Shown here piece after piece: positions 61,166-64,000 of a stretch of 64,000 nt of DNA (positions are counted from its first letter, which is position 1; every line of letters begins with the position of its first letter). This DNA comes from Winogradskyella psychrotolerans (GTDB lineage Bacteria > Bacteroidota > Bacteroidia > Flavobacteriales > Flavobacteriaceae): positions 62,001 to 126,000 of the forward strand of contig NZ_JAHKPN010000012.1 in NCBI RefSeq assembly GCF_018860545.1. The letters are read 5' to 3'. The translations under genes were made by a program, and so were the position numbers. The notes under the pieces were generated by a model, which worked only from the letters and a program-made list of their open reading frames with translations, ran no database searches and had not been told where the DNA came from.

Positions 61166-64000
61166 TTAAAAATCTACGTCTAACCCAAAAGAGATTGTTC
61201 TGTATATAGGAGATCCACCTCTTTGGTATCCGTATTGCGTTGGACTGGTTTTATCTAAAGCTTCTGGATTCCAACCCGTATAACCATCCGCAGTTTTATA
61301 CATTAAATTTTGACCTGATGCATATACTCTTAATTTAGAAAGCCCTAAATCCGCTACTAAATCCTCTGGGAAACTATACCCAATATTTACATTTCTTAAA
61401 GCAATGTAAGATGCGTCTTGTATAACACTGTTTGTAAAATATTTATCTACTAAGAAATCAGTATTGTAACTATCTGGAACCACATCAGAAATCAACGTTC
61501 TGTTATTATTATGACTAAATAAGTAGTGGTCACCAATATTTCTTACCTCTGCTCCATGAGATCCTTGGAACATAATTGAAAAATCTAAGTTTCCGATTTT
61601 AAAATCATTAGTAAAACTCCAAATTAATTCTGGATATGGATTACCTAAAATAGTTTTATCTTCATCATCTAATACACCATCACCATTCAAATCCTTTACT
61701 TGTACTAATCCAAATTGATTACCTACATGTCTATAAGGTCTATCTCTATATTCAATCGGCACTTCGGCTTCTACAACATAACCATAAAAAGAGGATATAG
61801 GCTGCCCTTCTTGATTAATCCATTCTGCTGGTCTTGAAGGATCTATACTTGTAATTTGACCATCTGAATCTGCAAAATCAACTAAGGTATTTTCATTAGT
61901 TGTCGCGATAATGGTAGACTGCCATGAGAAATTTCTTTTATTTATATTTCTTGTTCTTAACTCAAACTCAAAACCTTCATTTTTTACTTCACCTAAATTA
62001 ACTAAGGCACTATTAAAACCTGTAGTAGATGACACTGGGTTATTCAATAATAATTGATCACTTGTTCTTTGATACCAATCTACAGAACCTGTAATTCTAT
62101 TATTTAAAAATCCAAAATCAACACCAGGATTAATCTCAACTAATCGCTCCCATTTTAATTCAGGGTTCGCTAAATTTAAAGGTGAATATCCTGTAGTTAT
62201 CGTTCCATCTACAACATAAGATGTTAAATCTAATAATGATAAATGTGGATAATAATCTTGTAACACATTATCAGAACTTAGTACAGAGGTACTACCTTGA
62301 GCATCTGGATCAACACTTCCTGTATTTAAACGATCATTACCTGTAACACCATAACTTGCACGCAATTTAAGTGTTGAAATAATATTACTATCTCTTAAGA
62401 AGTTTTCATCTGCTACATTCCATCCTAACGATGCAGCCGCAAAATTACCGTATTTAAAATCTGATCCGAAAATAGAACTACCATCGCGACGCATACTAAA
62501 TGATAATAAGTACTTATCATCGTATGCATAGTTTAATCTAGAGATGTACGAAATACCTCTTTTTTGCCATTCCATACCAAATGTTTCTTCGGCAACTATC
62601 GTCGTTGCACCTGAAATTTGTTGCACAATATCGTTTTCATAGCCTATACCTTTAATCGTAGAGAAGAAATAATCCCTCGTCTCAATAGAATTACCTAAAG
62701 TAACACCCAATTCATGTTTACCAAAAGCTACATCGTAGTTAATAAAATTATCAAAAATATAGTATTGTTCCTTTTGGTTAGTTTCAACCATATAAGCATC
62801 AGTAGTTTGTTCTCTAGCCAAAGTACCCATATAATCTGTTCTTTTAGTATCTTGAATAGATCCCGATAAAGTTGTCGTATAAGTTAAACCTTTTGCAATT
62901 TTATATTTACCATAAGCACTACCAAACATCTTGAATTTTTTATCCATTCTATTGCGTTCAGTAACTCGAGCATAAGGGTTTTGGTTGGTACTATTACCAA
63001 TATTAAAAAGCTCTTCGTCATATACACCATCGCCATTAAAATCAAATATTGTAAAATGATTTTGTCTAACGTAATCTCCAACTTCAACAGGAAACGCCAC
63101 TGGATCTACTAATTGCAATGTATACTCATCATGATAAATAGGCAACCAAGGTTGATGTCTTGCAACGTTATGTACAGATTCTGAAAACCGCACTCTATCC
63201 GTATATGAAGGACTCAAATTAACTCCAATAGAGACCTTATCATTTATTTTATTATCAAGCTTTAATCTTGCTCCATATTTTGTATAGTTATCACCTAACA
63301 ATACACCTTCATCATCAGAATAGTTTAAACTTGCTGAAAACTTTGTGCTTTTATTACCACCTCTAAATGACAGTGCATGACTTGTAATAGTTCCTCCATC
63401 AAAAAACACATCTTGCCAAGAACGGTCTGTACCAGTTTGTAATTGCGCTTGTGTATAAATAGAGATTTCACCATTATCCGCCATTTGTTGGTCTGCCCAA
63501 CTCTGCGTAGTGTAGCCATAAGCATCACTTTTTCTAGCTTCTTTAAAACCTGTATACGTACTGTAAGTAATTCTCGTTTTACCCTCTAAACCAGATTTCA
63601 TAGTAATCATAATGATACCATTTGAACCTTTTGAACCATAAATTGCAGCAGAAGCAGCATCTTTAAGTATTTCAAACGATTCAACATCATTCATATTTAA
63701 AGACCCTAAAAAGTCTGGATCTACAATAACTCCATCAACAACAATTAAGGGAGTAGAATCACCTGCCATGGAACCTACACCACGTATTGTAATAGTAGGT
63801 GCAGCACCTGCCTCACCATCGGTTGCTTGAATATTCACACCAGAGACTTGTCCTACTAAAGCATCATCTACCCTAGAAACAGCGATTTGACCTAAATCAT
63901 CATTTACGACCTTTGATATAGAACCCGTTGTATGACTTTTCTTTTGCGTACCATAACCTATAACTACAATCTCATCTAATACACTTGCGTCCTCAGCTAA
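61166..64000 (-). CDS. SusC-like TonB-dependent transporter 2, N-terminus outside window
   Basis: The frame is open to the window edge, at least 945 residues. The first visible residues are LAEDASVLDEIVVIGYGTQKKSHTTGSISKV, the SusC TonB-box-like motif, so only the signal and CarboxypepD_reg domain are missing. The plug (LVGQVSGVNIQATDGEAGAAPTITIRGVGS, SSLIVVDG-like) and the barrel to the C-terminal FGLDVDF follow. A GTG at 63838 within the plug is not a start. It is the first gene of susC-susD-PKD in this direction. Confidence 0.95.
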   Translation of the reverse strand, partial: LAEDASVLDEIVVIGYGTQKKSHTTGSISKVVNDDLGQIAVSRVDDALVGQVSGVNIQATDGEAGAAPTITIRGVGSMAGDSTPLIVVDGVIVDPDFLGSLNMNDVESFEILKDAASAAIYGSKGSNGIIMITMKSGLEGKTRITYSTYTGFKEARKSDAYGYTTQSWADQQMADNGEISIYTQAQLQTGTDRSWQDVFFDGGTITSHALSFRGGNKSTKFSASLNYSDDEGVLLGDNYTKYGARLKLDNKINDKVSIGVNLSPSYTDRVRFSESVHNVARHQPWLPIYHDEYTLQLVDPVAFPVEVGDYVRQNHFTIFDFNGDGVYDEELFNIGNSTNQNPYARVTERNRMDKKFKMFGSAYGKYKIAKGLTYTTTLSGSIQDTKRTDYMGTLAREQTTDAYMVETNQKEQYYIFDNFINYDVAFGKHELGVTLGNSIETRDYFFSTIKGIGYENDIVQQISGATTIVAEETFGMEWQKRGISYISRLNYAYDDKYLLSFSMRRDGSSIFGSDFKYGNFAAASLGWNVADENFLRDSNIISTLKLRASYGVTGNDRLNTGSVDPDAQGSTSVLSSDNVLQDYYPHLSLLDLTSYVVDGTITTGYSPLNLANPELKWERLVEINPGVDFGFLNNRITGSVDWYQRTSDQLLLNNPVSSTTGFNSALVNLGEVKNEGFEFELRTRNINKRNFSWQSTIIATTNENTLVDFADSDGQITSIDPSRPAEWINQEGQPISSFYGYVVEAEVPIEYRDRPYRHVGNQFGLVQVKDLNGDGVLDDEDKTILGNPYPELIWSFTNDFKIGNLDFSIMFQGSHGAEVRNIGDHYLFSHNNNRTLISDVVPDSYNTDFLVDKYFTNSVIQDASYIALRNVNIGYSFPEDLVADLGLSKLRVYASGQNLMYKTADGYTGWNPEALDKTSPTQYGYQRGGSPIYRTISFGLDVDF

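Noticed and set aside
63838..63840. GTG as the start of the second SusC
   Set aside because: It falls inside the plug domain and the frame is open with SusC motifs up to the window edge.

Overview
The window comes from an AT-rich (roughly one third G+C by eye) marine member of the Flavobacteriia (Bacteroidota). Evidence includes SusC/SusD pairs, type IX secretion (T9SS) C-terminal domains, lipoproteins with Cys-Ser/Gly-Asp-Asp N-termini, -7 boxes of the TAnnTTTG type, almost no Shine-Dalgarno sequences, a split MetH, and a ribonucleotide reductase whose ATP-cone sits on NrdB. No rRNA, tRNA, CRISPR array, prophage or insertion sequence was seen.

Bases 1-32300 are mostly chromosomal housekeeping. 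They hold the 3' end of dxs, a dGTPase, a lipoprotein/TonB-receptor pair, a PiT phosphate transporter, an OmpA-like lipoprotein, nrdBA, a LytTR two-component pair, MarC, and an S41 protease with a dCMP deaminase. Inside this stretch, 21217-28845 is an accessory block: an ECF sigma factor, a membrane TPR protein that looks like its anti-sigma factor, two lipoproteins, a secreted ELWxxDGT-repeat protein, and a convergent membrane-anchored TPR-CHAT protease.

Bases 32430-38833 are a methionine cluster: a SAM-I riboswitch, an O-succinylhomoserine sulfhydrylase/cystathionine gamma-synthase, the two halves of B12-dependent methionine synthase, and metF. Palindromic dispersed repeats are scattered in its spacers.

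Bases 39915-64000 are a large polysaccharide-utilisation locus, most likely for alginate. It encodes a PL6 lyase and two paralogous secreted heparinase-I-like jelly-roll proteins (candidate lyases). It also encodes a secreted T9SS binding protein, two SusC/SusD pairs and a PKD lipoprotein. An MFS uronate transporter and an SDR of the DEH-reductase type supply 2-keto-3-deoxygluconate (KDG). KDG kinase and KDPG aldolase then give pyruvate and glyceraldehyde 3-phosphate. A phosphofructokinase with pyrophosphate-type residues sits between these last two genes and fits reversible flux toward hexose phosphate. KdgF and a PL7 or PL17 lyase are not visible and may lie beyond the right edge.

Three regulators are encoded in this locus: a full-length LacI, a half-length LacI and a GntR/FadR protein. 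Three matching palindrome classes are visible at its promoters. TTAATCGATTAA flanks lacI and kdgK. TTGGTWWACCAA, in tandem at an exact 13-bp period, abuts the -7 boxes of susC, the binding-protein gene and, as a single copy, the first lyase gene. CTGTC-N9-GACAG straddles the -7 box of the gntR operon.
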